DNA from: Armatimonadota bacterium
GTDB lineage: Bacteria > Armatimonadota > Armatimonadia > Armatimonadales > Armatimonadaceae
Direction of reading: 5' to 3'
Length of the DNA stretch: 7,270 nucleotides
NCBI GenBank assembly: GCA_014381035.1
Contig: JACMIS010000423.1
Span: 1 to 7,270, forward strand
Shown: in pieces, positions 1 to 5,904 of the stretch
Numbering within the stretch: the stretch's first letter is position 1
Layout: every line of letters begins with the position of its first letter
Translations under genes and position numbers: made by a program
Notes under the pieces: model-generated
What the model was told of the DNA's origin: nothing
Databases searched by the model: none
The model's input: only the letters and a program-made list of their open reading frames with translations

Positions 1-1
1 G

Positions 2-118
2 CACGTCGAGCATATCATCGGCAAATTAGGCGTTTCGGATCGGGTGCAAGCCGCGGTCTGGGCGGCGCGTCAAGGGCTGGTTACGGAAGCGAATTTGTTA
101 CCGCTTTCGGTGCAATAA
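2..118 (+). CDS. LuxR/NarL-type transcriptional regulator, C-terminal HTH end (partial)
   Basis: The frame is open from the window edge to a TAA at 116-118 and gives 38 residues. The stretch HVEHIIGKLGVSDRVQAAVW matches the second half of a LuxR/GerE helix-turn-helix. In that family the recognition helix (usually TVxxHVxxIxxKLGVxxR) is followed by a short helix with a QA(A/V)xxA pattern and a GLV turn, and ARQGLV is present here. The protein is probably a response regulator that binds DNA through this domain, because NarL/FixJ-type regulators carry the domain at the very C-terminus. The receiver or sensor part lies outside the window, so the signal and partner kinase cannot be named. A tail of about 11 residues after GLV is slightly longer than usual. 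Confidence 0.8.
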   Translation, partial: HVEHIIGKLGVSDRVQAAVWAARQGLVTEANLLPLSVQ

Positions 119-153
119 TACGCCGCTTCGCGGATTCGCCGCCACGAACAACT

Positions 154-396
154 GTGTATTATGGGAGCATGAGCCGCTCACTCGACGGAAGGTCTTTGCT
201 CTGCGACGCGCCCGGTTGCACCGCACGCACAGATGCGCCTGTGGCTCTCACGCCGGTTTCCACAGAGGATCATGCTACTGCCCCCGAGCGCTGGCTGTTC
301 GTTCAGCGCAACGCGACATGGAAACATTTTTGTCCGAATCACGCGGCATTATTTCTTTCAAAGCAAACAAATGCGATTGACGAACCCGTAACCTGA
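154..396 (+). CDS. Small Cys/His-rich hypothetical protein, possible zinc-binding
   Basis: I do not recognise a named family. The 80-residue frame has Cys17, Cys22, Cys60 and His63, arranged as CDAPGC and then HFCPNH. This C-x4-C ... C-x2-H spacing looks like one zinc site formed by two knuckles. Aromatic residues around the second knuckle (WLFVQRNATWKHF) suggest a small folded domain. The start is uncertain: GTG at 154 has no Shine-Dalgarno, and in-frame ATG at 169 (75 aa) has GGGAG almost touching it. It lies 35 nt after the regulator's stop, on the same strand. Its last 39 nt overlap the minus-strand integrase remnant, whose recognisable homology ends near 400. This fits a real gene whose neighbour was cut off beside it. 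It could still be a chance frame. Confidence 0.5.
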   Translation: MYYGSMSRSLDGRSLLCDAPGCTARTDAPVALTPVSTEDHATAPERWLFVQRNATWKHFCPNHAALFLSKQTNAIDEPVT

Positions 397-969
397 AGCA
401 CTTTGGTAGATCGTGTCATCGGGTAAACCACCTACAAGTGGTCTCGGCTGTCTTCCTTTACTTTCTCGAACAAGCACACGACGTTCGTCTACCTTGTAGT
501 CATCCAGACGCATCTCCAGCATCTCGCCTATGCGGCAGGCGGTATCGAGTAGACCGAGGAATATCGCGGTATTACGAGCCTTGTGAAAGGCGCGTCTCTC
601 TGGGCGCATACGACGCGCACCGGGGTTCTTACGCGGGTCCCAGAAATCACCGAGAGCCTCGACAAGTTTGCGCACATCCTCATCTGTAGGCATAGGTCTC
701 GCAGGGATCGGCGCGTTACGGACACGGTATTCGGAAAAGAGGGTCCCCGGTCTACCACTCCCCTCGGATTCTGCCCAGGAGCGCAGAGCCGCCAGTTGGG
801 AGGCGTAGAAAACTCGCGTGTTTTTGGCACGGTTGGCTTCGATGTGGATGAGGAAGTCCGTGATCGCCGACTCCCACTCTCTGGTTTGTACTGTAGTGAA
901 CATAGGCACATGATTACTTTCCGGAACCCTGTCACTATCAGGTTTAGCGACAGGTGCAGGGTTTGTCAA
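358..969 (-). pseudogene. Tyrosine recombinase (phage integrase family), doubly truncated remnant
   Basis: The frame reads 203 residues from a TTG at 969. ATG 903 (MFTTVQ) and GTG 909 are likelier original starts. GTG 909 has GGAAAG 7 nt upstream. Residues 31-68 resemble the first helices of a SAM-like core-binding domain (FLIHIEANRAKNTRVFYASQ, then ALRSWAE). Residues 94-176 are the N-terminal half of the catalytic domain. Box I is LLDTACRIGEM with the catalytic Arg146, and Lys171 (ESKGRQPR) is the probable beta-hairpin lysine. Two parts are missing. Only about 15 residues join the first helices to NAPIPARPMPT, where the family usually has about 50 more. The frame also ends soon after LPDDTIYQ, without the HxxR box or nucleophilic Tyr. 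It therefore cannot recombine DNA alone. The stop of the S10 gene is 6 nt upstream. It is probably a relic of an integration event. Confidence 0.72.
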
Positions 970-975
970 TGCCTA

Positions 976-2556
976 TTATTTGCTGTTCATGAATATTGCA
1001 ACGTCCTCCTTGAGTTTTTGCAAGGAGGGCGAATGGATGTACATCATGTGTCCGGCTTCGTAGTAGCGGGTTGTGACATTGGGACGCAGATCGCTCGGCA
1101 GGCTCATGTGCGATAGGGTGTACTCGGTGGCGAAATACGGCGTGGCGAGGTCATAGTAACCCGAGGCGACGAAAACCTTCAGGTGAGGGTTCTTGACCAG
1201 GGCGTCGCGCAACCCGGACGCCGTTTCGACATACTTGTTCTGCGACTGCCAGTCCCACGGCGCACCGATCCCTGTACCGAGAATATGATACACGTCGTCG
1301 GTTTTATACCCGAGGGCGGTGCGCACATAATCGTTGAACGCGGACGTGTACGGTGGCATGATCGCCGACATGGATGGGTCGTAGTCCGGTGTTTCCGAAG
1401 CGTTCACCGTGTCGCGCCCGGTCAGGCGCGAGTCGAGCCGCCCGACGGTCTTCTTTTCGCGGCGCAAAAGCTCTTTGCAGAAGCGGAAGATCTCCGGGCG
1501 CATATCACAATCGTCTAAGTAGGTTTCGGAAAGCCCGGTCAGACGCGCCAGTTTGACAAGGACATTTTTGCGCTCGTCGGTACCGAGGCGGTCGCCTTTT
1601 TGCAACGCGGCGGTGTATTCGCCCTCCGCGAACACTTCAGCTTCTTTCAAAGTAGCGGCGAGATCGGTGGAAAGTTCGGGCGCGAGTTTCTTGTGATAAA
1701 ACGCGGTCGCGGTATACGTTGGCAAAAACAGCGAATACGGAAGGTCATTCCCCCTGTCGAACTCCAACGTCTGAAACTGCATCACGGACGACACCAGTAC
1801 GATCCCGTTGAATGCAATGCCCCGGTCAACCAGGTAGCCGGCAATCCCCGCCCCACGCGTCGTGCCGTAACTTTCGCCCACCAGAAACAACGGCGAGGAC
1901 CACCGCTCATAGCGCGATAGGTACAGCCGGATGAATTCGCCGATGCTATCGATGTCGCCCTGTACACTCCAGAATTTTTTGCCGAGGTCCGGTTTTGTCG
2001 GGCGCGAGAAGCCGGTGCCGACTGGATCAATGAACACTAAGTCGGTATAGGGAAGCCAGGTATTCGGGTTGTCCTCAACGTGATACGGCGGCGCGGGCAT
2101 GTCCCCTTTTTCACCCTGCATCGCGATACGTTTCGGTCCGAGTGCACCCAGATGAAGCCACACGGATGCAGAACCGGGTCCGCCGTTGAACGAAAACATG
2201 AGGGGGCGACGCGCCCCCGTGTGCTTCGCTCCTTCGGTGACGGTATACGCCATAAAGAAGACGTTGGCTTCCGTGTCACCGGTCTGTGCGTTTTTGATGG
2301 GAAGCATTCCGGTGGTCACGCGGTATCGGAGCGGTGCCCCGTCTACCGTTATCTGGTGTTCCGTGACTATCGGCGCGGGAGTGTCCACCGGCTTGGGGTC
2401 GTCCGGCTTTTTTTCGGCGGGTTTGTCGGCTGTTGTCTCACTCATCGGTTTTTTCTTCGGGACAGGAGTTGGGATCGGAGTAGATGTCGGCGTTTGCGCG
2501 AATGTCGTCGGGGCAAGAAAGACGGCAAGCACGAGCGCGTAGGGAATCCATCGCAT
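976..2556 (-). CDS. Secreted S10 family serine carboxypeptidase-like peptidase
   Basis: This 526-residue protein starts at ATG 2556. Residues 1-20 (MRWIPYALVLAVFLAPTTFA) form a typical Sec signal peptide. A Pro/Thr/Lys-rich linker follows to about residue 65, and then an alpha/beta-hydrolase domain. Family S10 motifs are in order: NGGPGS at 124-129 (oxyanion region), GESYG with nucleophile Ser229, Asp469 in SGYYDLATP, and His503 in EAGHMMY. The triad looks intact, so the protein is predicted to remove C-terminal residues from peptides outside the cytoplasm. Cys residues at 350 and 360 could form a disulfide. The frame stays open to 2649, but that extension is Lys/His-rich and is encoded by the upstream repeat. 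The signal peptide therefore supports ATG 2556. No good Shine-Dalgarno precedes this ATG. Copy A of the repeat ends 34 nt upstream, so the promoter or leader probably lies within it. Confidence 0.9.
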   Translation of the reverse strand: MRWIPYALVLAVFLAPTTFAQTPTSTPIPTPVPKKKPMSETTADKPAEKKPDDPKPVDTPAPIVTEHQITVDGAPLRYRVTTGMLPIKNAQTGDTEANVFFMAYTVTEGAKHTGARRPLMFSFNGGPGSASVWLHLGALGPKRIAMQGEKGDMPAPPYHVEDNPNTWLPYTDLVFIDPVGTGFSRPTKPDLGKKFWSVQGDIDSIGEFIRLYLSRYERWSSPLFLVGESYGTTRGAGIAGYLVDRGIAFNGIVLVSSVMQFQTLEFDRGNDLPYSLFLPTYTATAFYHKKLAPELSTDLAATLKEAEVFAEGEYTAALQKGDRLGTDERKNVLVKLARLTGLSETYLDDCDMRPEIFRFCKELLRREKKTVGRLDSRLTGRDTVNASETPDYDPSMSAIMPPYTSAFNDYVRTALGYKTDDVYHILGTGIGAPWDWQSQNKYVETASGLRDALVKNPHLKVFVASGYYDLATPYFATEYTLSHMSLPSDLRPNVTTRYYEAGHMMYIHSPSLQKLKEDVAIFMNSK

Positions 2557-2604
2557 AGTCAAGAAGATTCGTGAGTGATGGTGTCTTTTCCTTTTTTCTT
2601 TCTG

Positions 2605-2713
2605 TTGTCCTGCGCGGACGGCGCCAACACTTTGTTGGATCGGTTTCACCTGCGGTGCTGGGTTCCTGTTTTGCGTTCCGAGTTAGCCCTTGCTGTTTTC
2701 CCGCGAATCCGCC
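2605..2713 (+). repeat. Dispersed repeat, copy A
   Basis: It aligns without gaps to 7091-7199 over 109 bp with 6 differences (103/109 by hand count). It contains three small hairpins: GTCC-TGCGC-GGAC (2607-2619), CCAACA-CTT-TGTTGG (2624-2638) and CACC-TGC-GGTG (2647-2657). It lies upstream of the S10 gene, which is transcribed on the opposite (minus) strand. In the S10 transcript sense the repeat would be read as its reverse complement. Confidence 0.88.
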
Positions 2714-2752
2714 GTCTCAGGTTTCAACGGGACTGTTGAAACCTGAGACGGC
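2711..2752. repeat. Central perfect palindrome of the inverted-repeat element
   Basis: The arms 2711-2728 (GCCGTCTCAGGTTTCAAC) and 2735-2752 are exact reverse complements, 18 bp each, around a 6-nt loop GGGACT. In RNA from either strand this would be a very stable hairpin. It could help end transcription from the DUF899 side, although no T-tract follows in either direction, so it is not a standard intrinsic terminator. It marks the symmetry centre where copies A and C meet. Confidence 0.88.
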
Positions 2753-2888
2753 AAATGCGCGGGAAAGGACCGAGCCAGAATAACAAAGCAGAGACACAGC
2801 ACCGCAGGTGAAACCGATCCAACGATGGCAGCGGAAACGCGTTTCCGCGAGTTGGTGCCGTCCGCGCAGGACAACAGAAAGAAAAAAG
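2753..2888 (-). repeat. Dispersed repeat, copy C (inverted, with hairpin insertion)
   Basis: The reverse complement matches copies A and B: the outer 38 bp with one mismatch, then a 27-bp identical block, then weaker similarity in the part nearest the centre. The CCAAC/GTTGG hairpin (2819-2823 with 2851-2855) carries about 22 extra bases in its loop. These include a perfect 18-bp palindrome, GCGGAAACGCGTTTCCGC, at 2831-2848. The insert lengthens the arm rather than destroying it. The copy ends at 2888, one base from the DUF899 stop codon. Confidence 0.83.
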
Positions 2889-2889
2889 A

Positions 2890-3591
2890 CTATCCACCGT
2901 AAGTTGGCTTTTGGGGCCAGCCGGGCGGCGAGTCCTCGAAATCTTCCTGCCTGCCGTAGGGAGTCGTATCTAGGAGTCGGTACGCGTCGGTGAGGCTTTC
3001 GCAACCACGGGCATAGACCGAGTAGGTATGGAAAAGGTCATCGTCAGCACGGAAGAAAACGCTCAAGCCGTGCTCTTCTCCCTCAATGCCATCTTCCCGG
3101 TAGTTGTACTCGACCGGAGCGACGGTTTTGTCTGCCGTGACATGAAAGTCATAGTTGAAGTCGCTACCGAATGACGACACCCACGTATGTGTCCAACCTT
3201 TCTGTGCCTTGTATGTTTCCAGCTTGGGAAGCGGGGCACGCGAAGTGAGTACGAAGGTCGTGTCGCGCTCGTTCAGTAGAGACAGGTCCCCGATGGCATC
3301 CACAAGACTGGTGCAACCCGAACAGCCTTTGTCCCATGTCGGATCGAACATGAAATGGTAGACGATGAGCTGGCGGCGACCGTCGAACAGGTCGGCGAGG
3401 CTTTTTCTTCCGTCGGGGGTATCGAAGATGTACTCTTTCTCGATCTTCACCATCGGGAGTCTTCGCCGTTCGGCGTTTACCCGGTCGTACTGTTTGGTGA
3501 GTTCCTTCTCGTGCGTGAGAAGTTTCATGCGTTCGGTGAGCCACTCGTCGGGCGGCACGACTTTCGGTTTAGCAATCTCGGTGTTCGTCAT
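2890..3591 (-). CDS. DUF899 family thioredoxin-like protein
   Basis: The 233-residue protein starts at ATG 3591, with GGAG 6 nt upstream. I recognise the DUF899 pattern. The N-terminal helical part has a basic [16 protein letters not shown] segment, followed by [19 protein letters not shown]. Next come a thioredoxin-like Cys90-x-x-Cys93 (KGCSGC), [20 protein letters not shown] and [20 protein letters not shown]. The C-terminus is [20 protein letters not shown]. The family is thioredoxin-fold and of unknown substrate. The CxxC makes a thiol-redox role possible, and no signal peptide is visible. It starts 12 nt after the GyrI-like stop, so the two are probably translationally coupled. The end is odd: it stops at YGG after WPQKPT, where relatives as I remember them run on for about 10 residues (WWRxHDxY-like). 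The repeat element begins right there. Confidence 0.87.
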   Translation of the reverse strand: MTNTEIAKPKVVPPDEWLTERMKLLTHEKELTKQYDRVNAERRRLPMVKIEKEYIFDTPDGRKSLADLFDGRRQLIVYHFMFDPTWDKGCSGCTSLVDAIGDLSLLNERDTTFVLTSRAPLPKLETYKAQKGWTHTWVSSFGSDFNYDFHVTADKTVAPVEYNYREDGIEGEEHGLSVFFRADDDLFHTYSVYARGCESLTDAYRLLDTTPYGRQEDFEDSPPGWPQKPTYGG

Positions 3592-3597
3592 ATTTTT

Positions 3598-3601
3598 CTC
3601 C
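3598..3601 (-). promoter_or_regulatory. Ribosome binding site of the DUF899 gene
   Basis: GGAG on the minus strand lies 6 nt before ATG 3591 and 2 nt after the GyrI-like TGA (3604-3606). It fixes the start and shows the tight coupling of the two genes. Confidence 0.65.
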
Positions 3602-3603
3602 GT

Positions 3604-4122
3604 TCAGCCTTTAATCGGCACCCAGATTTCAATGTCGCCTGCTCCCGTTGCGGGGTTGAAATTCTCGCCGTATCGCTCCAGTAAATCGGGCTTACCGGTG
3701 ACTTCAAATCCAGATTTGGGTAACCACTTGCGAAAGATGGCGTCAATCGTTTCGCACACCGTGGAAACATGTCCCGTATGAGGGAAGACCGCATATCGTT
3801 GCGCGGGAATCTCCATCGTCGTGAAATCGGCAGGTAATCCCGTTGTATCGGAAACCTCGAATACCGTCAGGTAGTCGAAATCAGGTTGACCCGGTGTACT
3901 GACGACCACCCCGTAGTCTGCCGTGCCAGTCCTTTCCGGGACGGTGCCGATGCGTGGTCCGAATTGTTGCCATTGCGCCGGGATGGCTCCCATAGAATCG
4001 TAAGTGTAATGCTGAGTAACTCCGGCGAGCACCATCGCCGCACCGTTCTCGAACCGAGATGGGGCGAAATCCGCCGACGGCTCCGAAACAACATGGCTTT
4101 CTTTGGTCGGTGTCGCTTCCAT
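3604..4122 (-). CDS. GyrI-like / AraC effector-binding domain protein
   Basis: The 172-residue protein starts at ATG 4122. The C-terminal part is typical of stand-alone GyrI-like small-molecule-binding domains: AQRYAVFPHTGHV (107-119), a helix ending RKWLP, LLERYGENF with the conserved Glu (about 147-155), and the final strand IEIWVPI (164-170). The N-terminal half (GVTQHYTYDSMGAIPAQWQQ) fits the first repeat of the fold. Family members bind or hydrolyse hydrophobic small molecules, or sense effectors when fused to AraC-type DNA-binding domains. No DNA-binding domain is present here, so it is probably a cytoplasmic binding or sequestering protein. The ligand cannot be told. The frame opens at 4200, but the first 26 codons run through a hairpin of G/C runs and lack a ribosome site. 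It lies in the five-gene run, 12 nt before the DUF899 gene. Confidence 0.83.
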   Translation of the reverse strand: MEATPTKESHVVSEPSADFAPSRFENGAAMVLAGVTQHYTYDSMGAIPAQWQQFGPRIGTVPERTGTADYGVVVSTPGQPDFDYLTVFEVSDTTGLPADFTTMEIPAQRYAVFPHTGHVSTVCETIDAIFRKWLPKSGFEVTGKPDLLERYGENFNPATGAGDIEIWVPIKG

Positions 4123-4130
4123 GATTGTTT

Positions 4131-4134
4131 TCCT
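4131..4134 (-). promoter_or_regulatory. Ribosome binding site of the GyrI-like gene
   Basis: AGGA on the minus strand lies 8 nt before ATG 4122. This decides for 4122 over the longer frame that opens at 4200. Confidence 0.6.
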
Positions 4135-4154
4135 GTCCTTTCTATTTTTGAGTG

Positions 4155-4190
4155 CCCCAGTTATGGGGGCTGGTTCCCCCATAATTGGGG
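4155..4190. repeat. Nested inverted repeat / hairpin between serine hydrolase and GyrI-like genes
   Basis: Arms 4155-4169 (CCCCAGTTATGGGGG) and 4176-4190 (CCCCCATAATTGGGG) pair over 15 positions with one mismatch around the 6-nt loop CTGGTT. Each arm is also a small hairpin: CCCCA-GTTA-TGGGG and CCCCA-TAAT-TGGGG. The unit can therefore fold as one long stem or two short ones. It lies 20 nt after the serine hydrolase stop, inside an otherwise compact gene run. No T-tract follows on the minus strand (the RNA continues CACTCAAAAATAG), so it is not a classic terminator. An mRNA-stabilising, processing or partial attenuation role is possible. It could equally be a small dispersed repeat. Confidence 0.72.
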
Positions 4191-4209
4191 GTGGGGGCAT
4201 CTTCTTTCG

Positions 4210-5415
4210 TCAGTCATCAATCGCCGTGTAGACCGATGTCCAGAAATCGTTATAAACATTCGGACCTTCCGGTGAGGTCCAGGCTTGCTGCGTCATCAAA
4301 ATCCCGACCAACTCCTCGTGGGGATCGGCATACGCCGAAGTACCCAGACCGCCGTCCCAACCGAACCGACCGGGAACCGACGCCACATCGTCGCGCCGGG
4401 TGACGATGGACATGCCGAATCCCCAACCGCGATTCTCTCCGAGGATGATTCCTGCCCCTGCTTTTTGTTCGGGAGTTAGTTGATCGGTTGTCATTGCTTC
4501 GACAGACAGCCGTGAAAGGACACGCTCGTTTCCATGCCTACCCCGGTTCAGCATCATTTGACTGAAGGCAAGGTAGTCATCCACCGTGGAGACGAGACCG
4601 CCCGCCCCGGACGGAAACGCGGGCGGGCGGCTATACTGACCGCCGACAGCGGGATCATATACCTCGTTCGCTCCGGTCTCGACGTTCGTTTCGTAGCTCG
4701 TCGCCAGCCGGTGGATTTCGCTTTCCGGGACGCTGAATCCGGTGTCCTGCATGCCGAGTGGGGCGAAGAGGCGTTCGCGCAAGTACGATTCGAGGGTTTG
4801 ACCGGAGGCGCGGGCGATCAGGACGCCGAGCACATCGCACCCGGTATTGTACATCCACTTTTCGCCCGGCTGGTGCAGGAGCGGGAGTGTTCCGAGGCGG
4901 CGCATCCACTCGTCCGGCTCCGGTGTCGTCGCCGCGCTTGGTCCGTTCTGTCCGAGATCCAGCCCGTCCATCGCTTTCTGAATCGGGAACGTGTCCGGCG
5001 GTGCCAGAACCATCCCGAAACCCATGCGAAAAGTCAACAGGTCGCGCACGGTGATCGGTCGGTTCGCAGGCACGGTGTCGTCGAGCGGCCCGTCGAGCCG
5101 TTTCAGTACCTTGCGATCCGCCAGTTCCGGGAGCAGCCGATCCACCGGTTCGTCCAGCCGGAGTTTGCACTCCTCCACCAAACCCATCGTCGCCGCGGCG
5201 ACGATGGGTTTGGTCATGGAGGAGACACGGAAGATCGTGTCGCGCCCGATGAGGTCGCTGCTGTCCACCGATTTTTTGCCGATGGTGGCGACGTATACCT
5301 CGTCACGCCGACTGATCAGCGTGACGATACCTGGTACTTCGCCGCGCTCGACATAGCCGGTCATAACCGCTTGCATGTGGTCGAGACGCGCTTGTGATAA
5401 TCCGCTATCACTCAT
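4210..5415 (-). CDS. Serine hydrolase, beta-lactamase class C / S12 peptidase family
   Basis: The 401-residue protein starts at ATG 5415. The nucleophile motif SxxK is Ser66-Met-Thr-Lys69 in IFRVSSMTKPIV, followed by LVEECKLRLDEPVDRLLPEL, which is typical of the class C/EstB-like fold. The second motif is Tyr189 in KWMYNTGCDVLG. The third region is GWDGGLGTSAYADP (about 351-364), where classic beta-lactamases have KTG. There is no signal peptide, so it is probably a cytoplasmic esterase or peptidase-like hydrolase rather than a periplasmic beta-lactamase. The substrate is unknown. Its ATG overlaps the TGA of the VOC gene in ATGA (5412-5415), and only a weak purine tract precedes it. Translation probably depends on coupling. 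The frame opens at 5505, but those 30 codons lie inside the VOC gene. The SxxK region is a perfect 38-bp DNA palindrome. Confidence 0.9.
   Translation of the reverse strand: MSDSGLSQARLDHMQAVMTGYVERGEVPGIVTLISRRDEVYVATIGKKSVDSSDLIGRDTIFRVSSMTKPIVAAATMGLVEECKLRLDEPVDRLLPELADRKVLKRLDGPLDDTVPANRPITVRDLLTFRMGFGMVLAPPDTFPIQKAMDGLDLGQNGPSAATTPEPDEWMRRLGTLPLLHQPGEKWMYNTGCDVLGVLIARASGQTLESYLRERLFAPLGMQDTGFSVPESEIHRLATSYETNVETGANEVYDPAVGGQYSRPPAFPSGAGGLVSTVDDYLAFSQMMLNRGRHGNERVLSRLSVEAMTTDQLTPEQKAGAGIILGENRGWGFGMSIVTRRDDVASVPGRFGWDGGLGTSAYADPHEELVGILMTQQAWTSPEGPNVYNDFWTSVYTAIDD
5177..5214. repeat. Perfect 38-bp palindrome inside the serine hydrolase active-site region
   Basis: The sequence reads ACCAAACCCATCGTCGCCG up to 5195 and then its exact reverse complement to 5214, with no spacer. 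The symmetry resumes outside it. CTCCTCC at 5170-5176 pairs with GGAGGAG at 5218-5224, separated on one side only by CAT (5215-5217), which is the Met codon of SMTK on the minus strand. The gene strand encodes TKPIVAAATMGLV here, and so does the plus strand in its matching frame. Confidence 0.95.
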
Positions 5416-5882
5416 TTTATCTCTGCCCCGCAGCCGGGTGCTTCCAGCATCGCCTTCTGCATTTCCTCGGGCGACATCTGCCGGATAGTAGTCGCGACCG
5501 ACCATTTGTGTCCGAATGGATCGGTGAGCATCCCCCAGCGGTCGCCCCAGAACATATTATCTAACGGCATTGCCACGTCGCACCCTGACTCCACCGCGTG
5601 AGCGAAGACCGCGTCGCAGTCGGCGACCTGGAGGTGAAGCGTCACCGGGCTGCCGCCGAGACTCTGCGGGCTTTGACCGCCGTGCTCGGGAAACTCGTCC
5701 ACGAGATAGATCATGGAACTGCCAAACTTGAGTGCGGCGTGCATCACTCTGCCATCAGGGGTGTTCATCACGCTGATCGGCTCGGCTCCGAACGCCTTCC
5801 GATAGAATTCCACCGCTTCCGAAGCCTTGCGGCAGGAAATGTGCGGGGTCAGGGTCGTTGTCGGTTGTGTTGTGTCTGTCAT
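5412..5882 (-). CDS. VOC superfamily (glyoxalase/bleomycin-resistance, PhnB-like) protein
   Basis: The 156-residue protein starts at ATG 5882. It shows two beta-alpha-beta-beta-beta modules. The first begins LTPHISCRKASEAVEFYRKA (His14 replaces the usual Tyr of PYL), followed by FGAEPI and a MHAALKFGSSMIYLVDE strand pair. The second has VTLHLQVADCDAVFAHAVESG and ends MFWGDRWGMLTDPFGHKWSV (about 110-129), a hallmark of PhnB-like VOC proteins. VOC proteins bind a divalent metal and isomerise, cleave or sequester small substrates. The reaction cannot be assigned here. The tail SPEEMQKAM is also typical of the subgroup. The gene starts 22 nt after the YciI-related gene and overlaps the serine hydrolase start by 4 nt. 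The frame is open to 5930, but that extension overlaps the upstream gene and lacks a ribosome site. Confidence 0.9.
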   Translation of the reverse strand: MTDTTQPTTTLTPHISCRKASEAVEFYRKAFGAEPISVMNTPDGRVMHAALKFGSSMIYLVDEFPEHGGQSPQSLGGSPVTLHLQVADCDAVFAHAVESGCDVAMPLDNMFWGDRWGMLTDPFGHKWSVATTIRQMSPEEMQKAMLEAPGCGAEIK

Positions 5883-5890
5883 TGGAATTG

Positions 5891-5895
5891 CCTTT
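5891..5895 (-). promoter_or_regulatory. Ribosome binding site of the VOC gene
   Basis: AAAGG on the minus strand lies 8 nt before ATG 5882 and inside the 22-nt gap after the YciI-related stop. It favours 5882 over the in-frame ATG at 5930. Confidence 0.6.
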
Positions 5896-5904
5896 CGAAC
5901 CAGG

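Larger units (their letters stand above)
2591..2888. mobile_element. 298-bp inverted-repeat element (MITE-like), no coding capacity
   Basis: The whole gene-free stretch between the S10 and DUF899 genes is one large inverted repeat. The outer 38 bp (2591-2628 and 2851-2888) are reverse complements with one mismatch. A 27-bp block (2634-2660 and 2797-2823) is a perfect inverted match. The inner parts are more diverged, and the centre is a perfect 18-bp palindrome. The ends are T-rich on the left (CTTTTTTCTTTCTG) and A-rich on the right. It has no credible protein frame and no transposase. This architecture fits a non-autonomous MITE or a pair of head-to-head structured repeats. I see no clear target-site duplication, so mobility is inference. 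A half copy lies at 7091-7199. Confidence 0.7.

Noticed and set aside
2204..2220. GGGGGCG-ACG-CGCCCCC hairpin in the S10 coding region
   Set aside because: A 7-bp GC hairpin within a GC-rich coding sequence is expected by chance and has no positional meaning.
2557..2649. N-terminal extension of the S10 peptidase from ATG 2649
   Set aside because: It would put a Lys/His-rich stretch from the repeat in front of a clean signal peptide.
2717..3004. Minus-strand frames reading through the inverted-repeat element
   Set aside because: They lack domains, are low in complexity and arise from the repeat halves. They overlap the end of the DUF899 gene in another frame.
4123..4200. N-terminal extension of the GyrI-like protein beginning MPPPPIMGEP
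   Set aside because: It is encoded by the G/C-run hairpin, lacks a ribosome site, and a good AGGA precedes ATG 4122.
4991..5356. Plus-strand frame of 121 residues containing TKPIVAAATMGLV, which looks like a second hydrolase fragment
   Set aside because: It is antisense to the serine hydrolase. The family-like peptide appears only because of the 38-bp palindrome, and the rest is Ser/Arg-rich shadow sequence.
4534..5397. Plus-strand frame of 287 residues opposite the serine hydrolase
   Set aside because: It has no recognisable domain, its composition is biased towards Arg and His, and it is fully antisense to a gene with clear catalytic motifs.
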